Shown piece by piece: positions 9,480 to 20,899 of a stretch of DNA of 64,000 bases; positions within the stretch are counted from its first letter, which is position 1, and each line of letters opens with the position of its first letter. The position numbers were made by a program, and so were the translations under genes. The stretch is from contig CM075760.1 in assembly GCA_037974335.1 (NCBI GenBank), forward strand, positions 27,491,402 to 27,555,401, given 5' to 3'. The stretch is from Prionace glauca (taxonomy: Eukaryota > Chordata > Chondrichthyes > Carcharhiniformes > Carcharhinidae). A model generated the notes under the pieces. It was not told where the DNA came from. It ran no database searches and was given only the letters and a program-made list of their open reading frames with translations.

Positions 9480-10345
9480 TCTGACGTATGTGAGGTGGAA
9501 AGTGTGTGAGGTGTGTTTGGGTGTGTGTTTGATAGAGAGAGAGGGTGAATGTGTGTGAGAAGGTGCCTGTGTGTGACAGACTGTGTTTGCACATGTGTGA
9601 GACAGTGGGCTGCGTTTGCAAGAGGGGGCAGTGTGCCTACTAGAAAGCAAATATACTGTTCATGAGTGTGTGGAAGGGTGCATGGGATTGTGTGTGAGTG
9701 AGAAAAATGTGTGCAATGAACATGGGTGATAGAGGCAAAGTGTGTGTGTGTGTGTGTGTGTGACAGAGAACGTTTGCGTGACACTGTGCTTGTGGGAGAG
9801 ACTGTGTCTGTGTGTAAGTTGGAGTGTGTGCATAGGTCTATGTTTGTGAGAGAGTGTGAGCGAGCTCGTGTGAGAGAGAGCAAGAATTTACAGGTGTGAG
9901 ATAATCTGTGCAACCGAGATAGAAATATGTGTGTGTGAGAGAGAGAGAGAAAGAGATGCAAGTGCAAGGGGAATTGTGAGAAAGTGTGTGTGAATAAATG
10001 AGAGACAACTTGAGCGTGTGTGACAGAGTGTGGGAGAGAGATTGCGTGTGTGAGAGCATGAGACTATGCTTATGTGTGTGTGTGTGTCTGCGTGTAAGAG
10101 AGAATGTTTGTGGAGATGTGTGCGTGTGAGTGTTTTTGTGTATGAGATGTGAGAGACTGATTGAGAGAGTGAGAGTATGTCTGGATTTGTATTTGAGACA
10201 GAGTATGTAGACCGTGAGAGAAAGAGAATGTGTGTGAGATATCGTATGAGAGAGAAAATAAGTGTGCGTGTGTATGTGTGAGAAAATATGAGCGTCTCTC
10301 TGTGTGTATTTATGTGTGTGAGAGTGTGTGATGTGTGTAAGTCTC
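9480..10345. repeat. GT/GA-rich simple repeat array
   Basis: Degenerate 'gtgtgtgagagag' sequence on the plus strand over about 0.87 kb, with a pure (GT)n run near 9,740-9,760. The sense strand is C/A-rich. The long minus-strand frames in it are repeat translation. Confidence 0.85.
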
Positions 10346-10599
10346 TATCTGGCTGATTCAGTCTGGAAAAGCACCCTCACTCCACACATACACACCCACT
10401 CGCACAGTAAGTGGGAGTGACAAACGAGCACAACACGGACTGTGGGGCAAGTGTTGGAAAAACATTTAAATCTTTCACAAGTCAGTCACAATTGAATAAT
10501 TTCCTCTTTCCTCAATGAGAGAAACTTGTAAATCCTCACGCAATCTGACACAATCCAGGGCAAAGCCACCCACAAGATTACCCGGCCCCTCATTCACCC

Positions 10600-10930
10600 T
10601 ATTCACTCTCTCCATCACTAACAGGCAGTGTCAGCACTGTGTGTATTATATACAACATGCACTGCAGCAACTCACCAAGGCTCCATAGATTACACTGTCC
10701 AAACCCGCTGCCTTTACATCCTAACAGGACAAGGGCAGCAGCCACATCTGAAACACTATAACCTGTAAGCTCCCCTCCAAAACACACACCATCCTGACCT
10801 GAAACAATATCTCAATTCATTCATAATCGCTGGGTCAAAATCCTGGAACTTCCTGCCTAACAGCAGGGCGGATGCCTGCAGCATATGGATTGCAGTTGTT
10901 CAAGGATGCTTCATATCAACACTTTATGAA
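10600..10930 (-). mobile_element. Unclassified shark interspersed repeat
   Basis: Contains 'actcaccaaggctccataga', then 'gctcccctccaaaacacaca' and 'gctgggtcaaaatcctggaa' in this order. The same series, in various states, is seen at 20,580-20,800 and 28,860-29,390, and reversed at 43,925-44,045. A dispersed family; class not determined by eye. Confidence 0.55.
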
Positions 10931-11399
10931 GGAACAATTAGATTAAAAATTCTGGCCGAGCAAATGTCTCTAAAATGCCTTTAGAAGATTAAAAATAATA
11001 TGCAAGTGAATTTGACCCTTCAACTGTCAAACTAAACAGTTCAGGGGCTGCTGTAGTACGGAGCACAATATAGTAAATCTCACTTTGTATTTGTTCATCG
11101 AACATTCCCAAGGCCGGTACATCACTGCTTAAAAATCACCCAATTCTCCCTCTAAAGTTGGATGTTTCTGCTTCTCTGATAGACACAATATGCTTCAGGG
11201 ACTTAATTTCTGAGACACCGAGTCAAACAGTCACATTTCCCACAGATACAAGTGCATTGAAGAAATAAATCAAATTTCACTTCCTGCTGTACAGAAGAAG
11301 GAATCAAAAGATTTATAACCAGTCAGGGAGATTCCTGGTCCCAACACAGTGACCACACGCCCAGAAAGAGAACAGACACAAACAGTTCAACAGTCGAGT

Positions 11400-13010
11400 T
11401 CCCAGCAGAAAGATCTGTTCAATCTGTCAATTTCAAACTGTTGGGTTCTCATTGATCAATAGTTAAGTTACAACAGAAAATCAATAACCTATTTTAAATT
11501 AAGCGGGTATTCATTTCAGAACTCCTCTCGACTTTTAATTATTTCTCTCTGCCTGCATCACTTCGCGAAATTGTGTAAAAATGTAATTTCGCTGAAAATG
11601 ATCAAAAATAACAGATTCAGGACAGTTCAATGTCCCTATCAGAGATACAGTGACACAGTAATAGTTCAATGTCCCTAACAGAGATACAGTGACACACTAT
11701 GAATTAAACAAACCGGGAAATATTTACATTGAAAATCGTTACCTGATTGGATCTAATTTCTTAATTAAATGTAATCAACAAAATTATCAAGGCAAAACAA
11801 TTTATCGAGCCGAGCACAGCTGAGTAAAGAAATGTTTTGTTTTTGAATTCATTTTGATACAATTAAATATTCTCTAAGACTGATGATATTTTGCACGCTA
11901 GTGCAATATTCAAGGTCTTTTGTTTTAAATTAATCAGCGTTAATATTACATTTTAAGTTATTTTTAATTGTCAGTTAGTTCTCCTGTCAGCTGATATGTT
12001 CTCTGTAATAAAATGAGTTTTCAATCATTCAAAACGTGCTTCTGTTCCCAACATTGTTAAATAATTAGGTTACAATTAAATCTCAATGTTAAACTATAAT
12101 TTCAAATTACTGAATGGAAACATTCAAACATCTGTCATTCATTTACTTAAATCTAATCACATTGTAATATTTTACTTTTTCACTTTTACTACAAATATCT
12201 TATTACAACGAACAAACGTGTTAAAAATGCAGATTTCTGAGTTTGTCCAGACTGTAACGGCCTGGCCGTTTGAAATCAATAATACTGCTTCCTAGATTTA
12301 ATAATTTAGACCACCCATATAACAACTTCATTACTGAACACATTGTTTAATAAAAGAAGATCTGAATTAAACAGTGCAAACATAAAGACGATAATTGATT
12401 CAAATGCTCTGTAACGCTAAAAACACGATGCAGAATATAAGTCTCAACCTTTTCTTCATTATAATATTTAATAAGAATTAAACATAAGCTTCAGTTAGTA
12501 TGAATTCTTCCATTCTGTCATTTATTCTGTGTTTAACATTAATGGGAGACATGATGTTATTAAGTGCTGAACTAATATTATTTTTATAGTATTTATAATA
12601 TCATATTATTTTTCTATAAAGTAATCTTTTTGAATTTCAAGCATTTAATTGTCAGTCGGTAGCCAGTTTCTGTTAACACTTTACTACAATTCAAACACAA
12701 TCATTTGAACAATTTTACTTCAGTGTCAGCGAATTTCATCTGTCAGAAAACTGTGTTCAGTCTGTCAAATTTTTATAAACTGTTTGATTCTAATTGATCA
12801 AAGGTCAAATTACAACAGTGAAAAAATCAACAAACATTTTAAATTAACCTGATGTTCATTTTAAAACTCCCTTTGCCTTTTAACTATTTCTCCCTGACTG
12901 TCTCAAATCACAAAAACTGGGCAATTATTTTTCTGAAAATGAGGACTTCGAATATAACAGATTCAGGGCAGTGTAATGTCCCTAACAGAGGTACAGTGAA
13001 TTGTAATTCA
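11400..13010. repeat. Direct duplication in the AT-rich part of the J-C1 intron
   Basis: The stretch 11,400-11,700 (from 'gttcaatctgtcaatttcaa' to 'cctaacagagatacag') is repeated, diverged, at about 12,740-13,000 in the same order and orientation. Inside the first copy a 37-base sub-unit ('caatgtccctatcagagata') occurs twice in tandem (11,630 and 11,666). No gene content. Confidence 0.7.
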
Positions 13011-13084
13011 TGTTTTATTTTAATATGTAACCATTAGTTAACATGAATAAAATGCCCTAAGATATATTTATTTTATTTTCCGAA

Positions 13085-15100
13085 ACTTTTCTGCTTTATC
13101 CCTACAAGAATATTCAAAGGCAATTTTATTTTCATTTAGCCAGAACTGCTCAGTTTCACTGAGCGTAAACAATGTAAAAACAATTGAGGAACACTAAACA
13201 ATTTCACAAATTTTGAGATGCGATAAGTAATTAATTATCTCGTTATCTAATTTAAAAAAATACTTCGAACGGATAATCTGGTTTCAATTGCATAGAAAAA
13301 AATTAATAATCGGATACAAAAATTTCCAAAAAGGAAATTATTCTGCAAAACTCGTATTCCAGTAAATGCGAACTTAATCTGGGATATACCGATTAATGCA
13401 AAGTATCTTGTTCAACTGAGCACGGCTGTGAAAACAGCAGGTTATCATTGAAATAGCTTCTGGAATTGTCACAAAATATTTCCAGTCTGGAAAATGTTCT
13501 GGTCATGTTAATTGTGTGAAATACACAACAGAACTATTAAAGGGGATTATTGCTAAATTATTAATATAAAATACTCTATGGTGAATATGGAGTTAAATTA
13601 CCGAATAATAATTCTTTGATTTATATTAATTTTACTATTAACCTTGTAAATGAGAAGTTTGTGATTACAGCAAAGACTAAGTGTCCGAACGAGCGTTGTA
13701 AGTCATGACTCACTTGAATTTGTAAGCGTTATTTAAAATTTATAAAAATGCTGCGATATCTTTTAGGTGTTCTTTCCCCCCAACCTGCTTGTTTTCTCCC
13801 TACAAGGATTTTCAAACTCAAAGATTGTTTCTGTTCAACCAGAAAACATCTAAACTCTCAACGGCACCGTTATACACTATTTAAACAACACAGAAATAAT
13901 GCCACAAAGCCAAACTATAGCACAAATTTTAAACATTCACAGTGACTGCACCATAGAATCTCCTCAGCAGAAACACAACAAAACACATCAATGAGGGAAT
14001 GAATCCGTTTCACAGAAAAACAGATCAATTATCCATTCAACAGAATCAAATATAACATTGCAAAAAAAACCTCAATATCGAATCTAGCAAACTAGCTCTT
14101 AACCAATTATTAAACTAAACATAAATCTAGAATAATAGCAATAGCATTGCGAGGAGGTGGAATTTGTCCAACAAATTAGCATTGAAACTTTATCACATCT
14201 TATTCACATTGGGTCATATTTCAAACATATTTAAACATTTGGATGGTAAAAGTTCCAGCCATCAAATGCCACCGAGATTAAACATTGCAGATACCCCAAA
14301 ATCTGAATGCAGTGACAAACTATGTTCTGAATGAGTGGAGTAAGCCGATATCACTAAAGATTTTAAACATACAAATACAATAAAGCCTGCTTTATTTCTC
14401 CCTGCAGTCATGCATCAAGCAGTTGCGACCCGCAGAATGTTCATATTCAATCACAAAACGTGTAACAGCTCGGTGTCACTGAGTTCAAACAATGCAGAAA
14501 CACCAAATTAATTCACAAATTTTACGTATTTAGAGTCATCCAGATTCATAATCTCCTCATCAGAGGAAAAAACACGCATCACTGAGAGACTGAACCCCGC
14601 TTCATGCGGAAGCAGCTCAATTCTACAAACACTCTCAACAGAATCAAATATAACATTTACAGAAATGTTTAATATAAATTCCAGCCAATTCGCCCATCAC
14701 CAAACTAATTCATGTTTAGAATAAGCAGAAATTATTGCACAGCAGCACCAGCATTGTGAGAGAGTGGAACATTTTCACTGGATAAATATAGAAATTTTAG
14801 ATTGTTTTAAATTTTTGGTCCAAATTTCAAACACTTGTGCAGTAGATGGTACAAACCGCAGCCAATAGATGTCATCGAGATTAAACGCTGCAGAAACGCT
14901 GAATTGTAAAACAGACATTCGGATTTTAAAGTAACCCAACCACACAATAACCTCAACAGATAAACGCAAAATCCCGACAATTTGGGATTGAAACCCTCAG
15001 CAGCACCTATTGTCCAGAAAGAGCGGAATTCTAAAACCCCTTTGCAGCAGAATCACAGGAAACATTGTAACAATTCTCAATCGAGAATCCACCAAACTCA
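13085..15100. repeat. Tandem 0.6-kb units upstream of C, next to J
   Basis: A unit of about 600 bases recurs. The stretch 13,930-14,300 matches 14,530-14,900 over many anchors: 'caacagaatcaaatataaca', 'agcattg', 'ttcaaacat/act', 'accgagattaaac/catcgagattaaac'. A more diverged third copy of its left part begins near 13,085 (ccctacaagaatattcaaa versus ccctacaaggattttcaaa at 13,798). It sits directly 3' of J, where an intronic enhancer would be expected. Confidence 0.65.
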
Positions 15101-15192
15101 CATTGATGTTACCACATGGATTATTAGTACAGATAAAAATATAAAACAAAGACACATGTAAACCAGTTACTCAATAAGTGGATGGTTCTTAC

Positions 15193-15240
15193 CTGTAGTC
15201 ACCGTCACCATGGTCCCTTGTCCCCAGTAGTCGAAGTAGT
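15193..15240 (-). CDS. IGHJ: Heavy chain J segment
   Basis: 48 bases encoding YFDYWGQGTMVTVTT, with the invariant W-G-x-G motif. It ends in a phase-1 donor (ACAG|GTAAG, GT at 15,192-15,191) that fits the C1 acceptor and gives alanine at the join. Flanked on its 5' side by a 23-spacer recombination signal. Single J, as is normal for a shark cluster. Confidence 0.97.
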
Positions 15241-15279
15241 CACAGTGTCACATTCCGTACGCTGTGTCATACAATAACC
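15241..15279 (-). promoter_or_regulatory. J recombination signal (23 spacer)
   Basis: Read on the sense strand: nonamer GGTTATTGT (15,279-15,271), 23-base spacer, consensus heptamer CACTGTG (15,247-15,241) abutting J. One nonamer mismatch to the consensus GGTTTTTGT. Confidence 0.95.
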
Positions 15280-15631
15280 GTCCCTGCACAAAATAGAGAC
15301 AAAATCACCATTATTTTAAATATTCACAAACCCAAGGAAAAGCAAAATCAATTAATGTTCATTAAATTATAATTGTATTTCTGGATATCATTTGACATTC
15401 ATAAATGACCTAAAGTTTTATATTTCACAGAGTGACACGTGAACATGTTGTTGAAAACACACATCGATAATTGAGTAATTATCAAGATTTTCCATGTTTA
15501 TTCTTGTCATGTGGTCAGTGCTGGACATAAATAATACTGTACTGTGATTACAGTTGGGATTTAAAAGTGACACTAATCCAGTTTCAGTCAATCAGTGCTG
15601 AGGGGTTTTTGTATTGACAGTAACTGCTGTG

Positions 15632-15643
15632 CCATCCAGTAAT
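15632..15643 (-). CDS. IGHD: D2 segment with 12/12 recombination signals
   Basis: Twelve-base D core ATTACTGGATGG. 5' signal: heptamer CACTGTG (15,650-15,644), 12-base spacer, nonamer AGTATTTGT (15,671-15,663). 3' signal: heptamer CACAGCA (15,631-15,625), 12-base spacer, nonamer ACAAAAACC (15,612-15,604). With 12-spacers on both sides it can join D1 or V on one side and J on the other. Unrearranged germline form. Confidence 0.93.
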
Positions 15644-16018
15644 CACAGTGAGACACAGCATGACAAATACTGAGGCGGACTGTTAACTGTAAAATATAGA
15701 CAGTTAATTTCACTGCTATTTCAAAAGCCTGTTTCCAGCTCGTTAAGGGTGACTCAGTGAGATACTTCAATTTTTACTGGTCATGATATTGATAAAGGGG
15801 GTTAGAAACTTTTACACTCTCGGTGCACATTCAGTGTGTAAATCAATAACAATAAAATTGAAGCATTTTACATCTTAAAAAGAAACAATGTTGTTTCTAA
15901 GTATTATTCTGTTGAACCCTCATTTACTTTGGCATTCGGCAATGGCATTGGTCACAAATTTAAGCAACGTCCTTTTCTGAGGTTTTTGTATGAGGATGGC
16001 GCTTTTCTCAGCACTGTG

Positions 16019-16034
16019 ATCCACTGCTGTATAT
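16019..16034 (-). CDS. IGHD: D1 segment with 12/22 recombination signals
   Basis: Sixteen-base D core ATATACAGCAGTGGAT. 5' signal: nonamer AGTTTTTGT (16,062-16,054), 12-base spacer, heptamer CACTGTG (16,041-16,035). 3' signal: heptamer CACAGTG (16,018-16,012), 22-base spacer, nonamer ACAAAAACC (15,989-15,981). This asymmetric arrangement is the one known for the first D of shark heavy-chain clusters and lets D1 join D2. The frames read IYSSG, YTAVD or IQQW. Confidence 0.95.
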
Positions 16035-16409
16035 CACAGTGACACACACCCATACAAAAACTGCACTCACTCTGTTCAGTCCTGCTGTTCAATATTCACT
16101 TGAAATGGACCATTACTTTCGCTCCAATGTAAAATGTAGGCAACTGTTTATATAACACAATCTATCAGAAATATTATAAAGAGTAATATATCGTGTGTCC
16201 TACTTGCTGAAACTACAATGAATAGAAAGTCAGTGAAAAGCTCACCAGTTATATCGGTGAGTTTGGGAAGATTTACTGTTAAATGCTTTCTGCGTTACTT
16301 TTTTTTAAACACGATGACAGTTTGTTTCTGACCACCCTCGATCATATTGCATTTAAAACAGATACTGACCTTCAGGTTAAGATGGAAGTTGCGGAATCCC
16401 CTCTCGGGC

Positions 16410-16448
16410 TGTTCTTGTCCGGGGGCAGCCCTGGATCCTCTCGCTGTG
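16410..16448 (-). promoter_or_regulatory. V recombination signal (23 spacer)
   Basis: Heptamer CACAGCG (16,448-16,442), 23-base spacer, nonamer ACAAGAACA (16,418-16,410). The heptamer differs from the consensus at one position and the nonamer at two, so this is the weakest heptamer-nonamer pair of the cluster together with D2's 3' side. Confidence 0.9.
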
Positions 16449-16753
16449 GTCTCTTGCACAGTAATAGATGGCCGTGTCTTCAATCTTCAGGCTCCTCATG
16501 TCCAAAGAGAAGATGCTGTTTGAAGTGTCTTTGGATGCAGTAAATCGACCCTGAATTGACGGCGCGTAGTAGCTGTTGCCGGAGTTATAGTAGCTAACCA
16601 GCCACTCCAGCCCCTGTCCGGGAACCTGCCGGATCCAGGCCATCCAGGTATTGCCAAGATTGAACCCGCTGGTTTTACAGGTCAGTTTCAGGGAGCCTCC
16701 GGGAGCCTCGGTCGCTGCCTCTGGCTGAGTCAACACAACATCCGACTGGACAC
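16449..16753 (-). CDS. IGHV: Heavy chain V exon 2 (germline)
   Basis: Encodes the end of the leader (GVQS) and a complete V domain starting [18 protein letters not shown]. Framework cysteine in KLTCKTSGF, tryptophan in [16 protein letters not shown], and the closing motif [11 protein letters not shown] just before the recombination signal. The first hypervariable loop is around GFNLGNTW, the second around YYNSGNS. The acceptor is TTTTTACAG|GTGTCC (AG at 16,755-16,754), phase 1. The frame is open and the heptamer follows the last codon, so the segment looks functional and unrearranged. DVVLTQPE is typical of shark IgM V segments. Three other V-like reads in this window are shadows or the broken copy at 24.7-25.1 kb. 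Confidence 0.96.
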
Positions 16754-16885
16754 CTGTAAAAATAGATCAAGAACACCAGGGATTAATCTTAGTGAAATGA
16801 TTGCTGAGTCTGGAACATTCCAGAGAGAGACTAACACTGAGACAGTAACAGTGAGAGACTTGAACAATAATAAAAAAATACTCAC

Positions 16886-16931
16886 CAGATAAGAAAGTCA
16901 GCAACAAACTGAGAGAAATGGCCGACCTCAT
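16886..16931 (-). CDS. IGHV: V leader exon
   Basis: Starts with ATG at 16,931-16,929 and encodes MRSAISLSLLLTFLS, a short basic start followed by a hydrophobic core, as expected for an Ig signal peptide. It ends with donor CTG|GTGAG (GT at 16,885-16,884) in phase 1, matching the V exon. The intron to V is 132 bases, a normal size for V leader introns. Confidence 0.93.
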
Positions 16932-17020
16932 CTTTCTGGTGATTTGGGGGAAATGGTTGTGTCAGGAACTCAGTGAACAAACCAGCTCCCGGACTGTTGG
17001 ATTCCGGTCCCAGTGAGCGG

Positions 17021-17030
17021 TATTTAAATA
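17021..17030 (-). promoter_or_regulatory. TATA-like box of the V promoter
   Basis: TATTTAAATA, a perfect palindrome, 90 bases upstream of the leader ATG. It would place the start site about 60 bases before the ATG. A GGGGGCGG element lies just upstream (17,041-17,048). No ATGCAAAT octamer was found in either orientation between 16,932 and 17,300. Confidence 0.6.
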
Positions 17031-17052
17031 CCCGGCAGAAGGGGGCGGCTTT

Positions 17053-17094
17053 CCAGGCGCCGCCTGTTGATTCCCTGCTGGAGGCGGCGCCTGG
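17053..17094. repeat. 12-bp GC-rich inverted repeat upstream of V
   Basis: CCAGGCGCCGCC (17,053-17,064) and its exact complement GGCGGCGCCTGG (17,083-17,094) are separated by 18 bases. It lies 23 bases beyond the TATA-like box. It could be a symmetric factor-binding site or a hairpin; nothing decides between them. Confidence 0.8.
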
Positions 17095-17359
17095 ATCCAC
17101 GTCCCACCTTCCACACCCCCAACAGAATGGACTCGGAGATTTACAATAGATTAATATTAAAATGGACATTTTATCTGTATCGGGATATTTGTTTGGCTGA
17201 AATGTTCATTGTATTGTCCCCATTATTTCTGATGGTGATGTTACAGTTCATCATTTATTTATTTAAATAAGTAATTCCATTGTAAAAATGGTGATTTTAT
17301 TATCACGCCCCAAGAAGAAAATAAATCTGAAAATGATGAAATAATATTTTGGAACATTA

Positions 17360-20300
17360 GAGAATTTTGCAACAACTCCGTGTCTCTACCACATTATAAT
17401 AATAAAGCACAATTTATCTGAAGAAATACCATCGATTTCTGTAACTCAATGTGTAGAATATACAAAGTGATTCTATTTACAGTTTGGTGGCTTTCGCTGT
17501 ACAAGTTGGGTTTGGAGATGAGAAGAAACTCTCACACAATACAATGTTTCTCCTTATATTTGTCAAACTGCCCCAATCTCGAAGACAGGCCTTTGAAAAT
17601 AATGAGAATCCCAACCTCCTGGTAATTAAATAGAGAGTTGACAGAGAAACATAAAATTAAATTGATTTTTGACGGAGAAGTTAATGAATCGGAACGGACA
17701 CTGAGATTATTAAAATTCTCCTTCAGCATCCAGGTCATTGCAACTCACTCTATTTGCCACCGGCTGTCTAACATACACTGGTATTGGGAATACAGGATAT
17801 CAGAGCTTTGCGGCACATTGCACAATATCACAAGAATAAATGTTTTATCTTCCATTGAATCAGGTTATGAACTGATCATTTCTCCATTCATTGGCAGCTA
17901 TGAGAGGAACTTTTCAATAACAGAAATCAGATTATACCGTACAATAGAACACGGTGCTAATCAGGTACAAGACACGCTGCTGTTTCAATGTGATACACAA
18001 ATTTCAGAATTTTCCAGGAATCCCCGGTGTTCATGTCAGTTTTATGATGTTGTTTTAATATTATTTCATGTCATTGCATTGATTTTACTTCACTGGGGAA
18101 CTGGGCCCATCAACATCTCTCTCTCTCATTTCATGAAGTGATTAATAAACAGACTTTAATTATTGGAATGAAATTTACTCGGAAACTATAGAAATGAAAA
18201 GAATGATCCGGTCGCTTTATTGTTTGACATAGTATTTACTCAGGTAATGAACAGGACACTGAATGAAAATACTTGATTAGAATGATTGCGATTTAAATTG
18301 TGGGAATGAAACATTTACTGTTTAAATGTCTGAATCCCATGTTGTCCATTGAGCTTCACGCTAATCTGTTCCACACAGTGTTTGGCAGCAATCCAGGCTG
18401 CTGTCAAATGCTCAAAGTTATTGACAGGAAACATCTGGGGGTATTTGTGCAGTAGATCAAAGATCAGTTTCATCAGCACTGACGGCTTGGCTCCAAGCCA
18501 ACTTAAAACCCTGCATGTTGTCAGTAAGGTCTATTTATAAACAAATCTACCCAGCAACAGTACTGGAGGCACTTGAATTTTTGGAAGTTATAAATCTAGA
18601 TGATGTTTTCCCATCTCTAAATAAAGGATTATTTTCCACCTTCTCTGGCACCCAATTAACAACAATAATGATTTTTCCAACACATCAGGATATTGTGATG
18701 GACGGACAGAAATAATCACAGGCAGACTGAAAAATGGCTCAGAGAGATGATACATGCTGTTATATTTGAGCATGCACATTTATATTTTATCTCCTTTTAT
18801 CATTCCATGTGATGTTTGTTTGGAAAGACCAACACTCTTTGCCTGTCCCAAATTCCCTTAAATTGACTGGTTTTCTTGGACACTTCTGTAGATATTAAAG
18901 AGTCAGCTATTTTGCTTTCAGTCTGCAGTTATATCCTTGTGAGACAATGTAGGGATGGCAGATTTCCTCCATTGGGGAATCAGAGCGGTTCCAATGATCG
19001 AAATTACTATCCATTCCAGATTTATCAATAGAATTCAAAATCTACCTGCGGGAAGGGTCCAACTTAAATCCCTGTCCTCACATCATTGCCCTGGGCCTCT
19101 GGATCACTGGATCAATTAAAATAATTAATGTCACCATCTACACAAACAATAAATGTATTACTGTGTTGACACAGGAATGAATGACATTTCAATGACTGAT
19201 GGATGAATGATTGTTGGATGCCTGAATATTTTGATTGAGGAATTAGTGAATGGATTGGTGGATTCATTGATAAATGGGACTGAATGATGCTGTTCTACAT
19301 TTCCATATTTGTGTTTGACTACTTCATAAATTGAAACAATATTCAATGTGTGTCCATCAATCCTTCCAGAATGTCTGGGTGAAATACATTCCGAGTTTCT
19401 CGGGAGTTAGCAAGCTGATCCTCTTGAAGAGTAGAGGGAGATTTTCCTGCAGTTCGGATGGTTCATTTCTCTGCTGATGCTGAATTTTCATATCCAGGAC
19501 AGAAAGAGAGAGCATGATTTGGTTGAGGAGGAATGATTGTACTATATAAAATACTGGTTCTTTCATATACAACAAATCAATCAACAAACCCTCACCCAAA
19601 TTAGTGAAGGTAACTGGGTGAAAAGTAAATAAGGTAGCAACAGATATATTTGTGAAACTCACTGGAAAACTACAAATGTAATATTATTTCCGAAAACAGT
19701 ATAATAATGAATCGGAATTTAAAGATTCAGTAACTTCACATGAAGTGCCGGTTGTTCCATTTATATCATCACTTTGAAAACCATCACACACTCTAACTAT
19801 GTACCAGGACTTTCTGTGTGATGATGAGGTGGTGACTTGTCAATGAAGCGCAGAGGCTGCAGGGTAGCTGTTCATATCCTCGGTCTGAATTAATTCCATT
19901 CACCACTTAATTCTGGGACAGATTTTATTCCTTGGTGTCAAAAAGCCAATGTGTTGTCAATAAAGTTTAATATCAATCAATTATACGAAGCAAAGTACAG
20001 TTATATATTAAATAGAATGAAATGCCGAAAATAAACAGAAAATACTGGAGAATCTCAGTAACATCTGTGGAGACAGAATAGAGCCTTTGTTTCACATCTG
20101 GATGACCCTTCGGCAGAGTATCCCTGCTGCTTTGGAGAGATCATCATTGCTTCCTGCAACGTGTCAGAAAAGGTGTATAAATTTCCTGTGAGATGGGAAT
20201 AACAGAAATAATAGATACTATTTCGAGACATTCACAAGCTGCATCAATTCACAGAGTGATCCCAAATATCAGAACAAACTTCTTCATCCTAAACTAATCA

Positions 20301-20830
20301 ACATCCCAATCACAGACTATATTCTCAAAAAAATCCTAATCCCTGTCCATCCACATCATTTCTCAATGTCATCATCCTCTTCAATTTCTTCCCAAAAAAA
20401 CCACACTGACTCGAAACGTTGGCTCTATTCTCTCTCCACAGATGCTGTCAGACCCGTTGAGATTTTCCAGCATTCATTATTTTTGTTTCAGTTTCCAGAA
20501 TCTGCAGTATTTTGCTTGTATCAAACTGATGAACATAATTGGTGAATTAATTGTTTATCTGTATGAGTTGATGATAACTGGGAAATTGGAACAACCCCGG
20601 CTGTAAACTCCTCTCCAAGACACTCACAAACCTCACTTGGACCACTCCTTTTCTTATGCTGCGTCGGAGTCCAGGAACACCCTCCCTAAGAGCACTGTCG
20701 CTGTACCTACACTGCAGGTTCTGCAGCAATTGAATAAGGCGGCTCACCACCAGCTTACTGAATGCAATTAACAATGGGGAATAAATGGAGGCCTCGACAA
20801 CGTCGCTTTCCTATCATAGAGTAATTTTAA
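17360..20830. repeat. Upstream block, copy 1 of a segmental duplication
   Basis: Anchors shared in order with 25,650-29,400 include 'gccaccggctgt' (17,757 and 26,667), 'attgcacaatatcaca' (17,817 and 26,729), 'cgctaatctgt' (18,359 and 27,272), 'ggcagca' with its context (18,382 and 27,296), and 'actggggaatcagag' type sequence (18,974 and 27,893). The offset is about 8.9 kb. An open frame at 17,638-18,141 is not kept open in the second copy and is not called as a gene. Interspersed repeats sit at 18,780-18,950 and 20,580-20,800. Confidence 0.8.
20035..20525. repeat. Inverted pair of a short interspersed repeat
   Basis: 20,035-20,130 (gaaaatactggagaatctca, then 'acatctgtggagacagaata') and 20,405-20,522 (tctctctccacagatgctgt, then 'gagattttccagcattca') are reverse complements of each other with about 275 bases between. 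A third copy lies at 24,728-24,875. Either two insertions or the two ends of one element. Confidence 0.55.
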
Positions 20831-20899
20831 ATATACTCCTCATTATATATGAATGAGATCTGGTGAATGAAATTATTAAATTGCAAATGAATGGTAATT

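Larger units (their letters stand above)
4307..15192 (-). other. J-C1 intron
   Basis: 10.9 kb intron between the J donor (GT 15,192-15,191) and the C1 acceptor. It is mostly repetitive. In coordinate order: LINE/SINE tails, a pyrimidine tract, a TGAG array, a SINE, a GT/GA array, an interspersed repeat, and an AT-rich half (10,930-15,190) with internal duplications. No further Ig exon (for example an extra V, J or C domain) was found in it. In other jawed vertebrates this intron holds the heavy-chain enhancer and, in tetrapods, the switch region; whether either exists here is not shown by the sequence. Confidence 0.85.

Noticed and set aside
17638-18141. 167-residue open frame upstream of V
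   Set aside because: It begins at TTG, has no recognisable domain, and the duplicated copy near 26,550 is not open. It is likely chance in AT-rich DNA.
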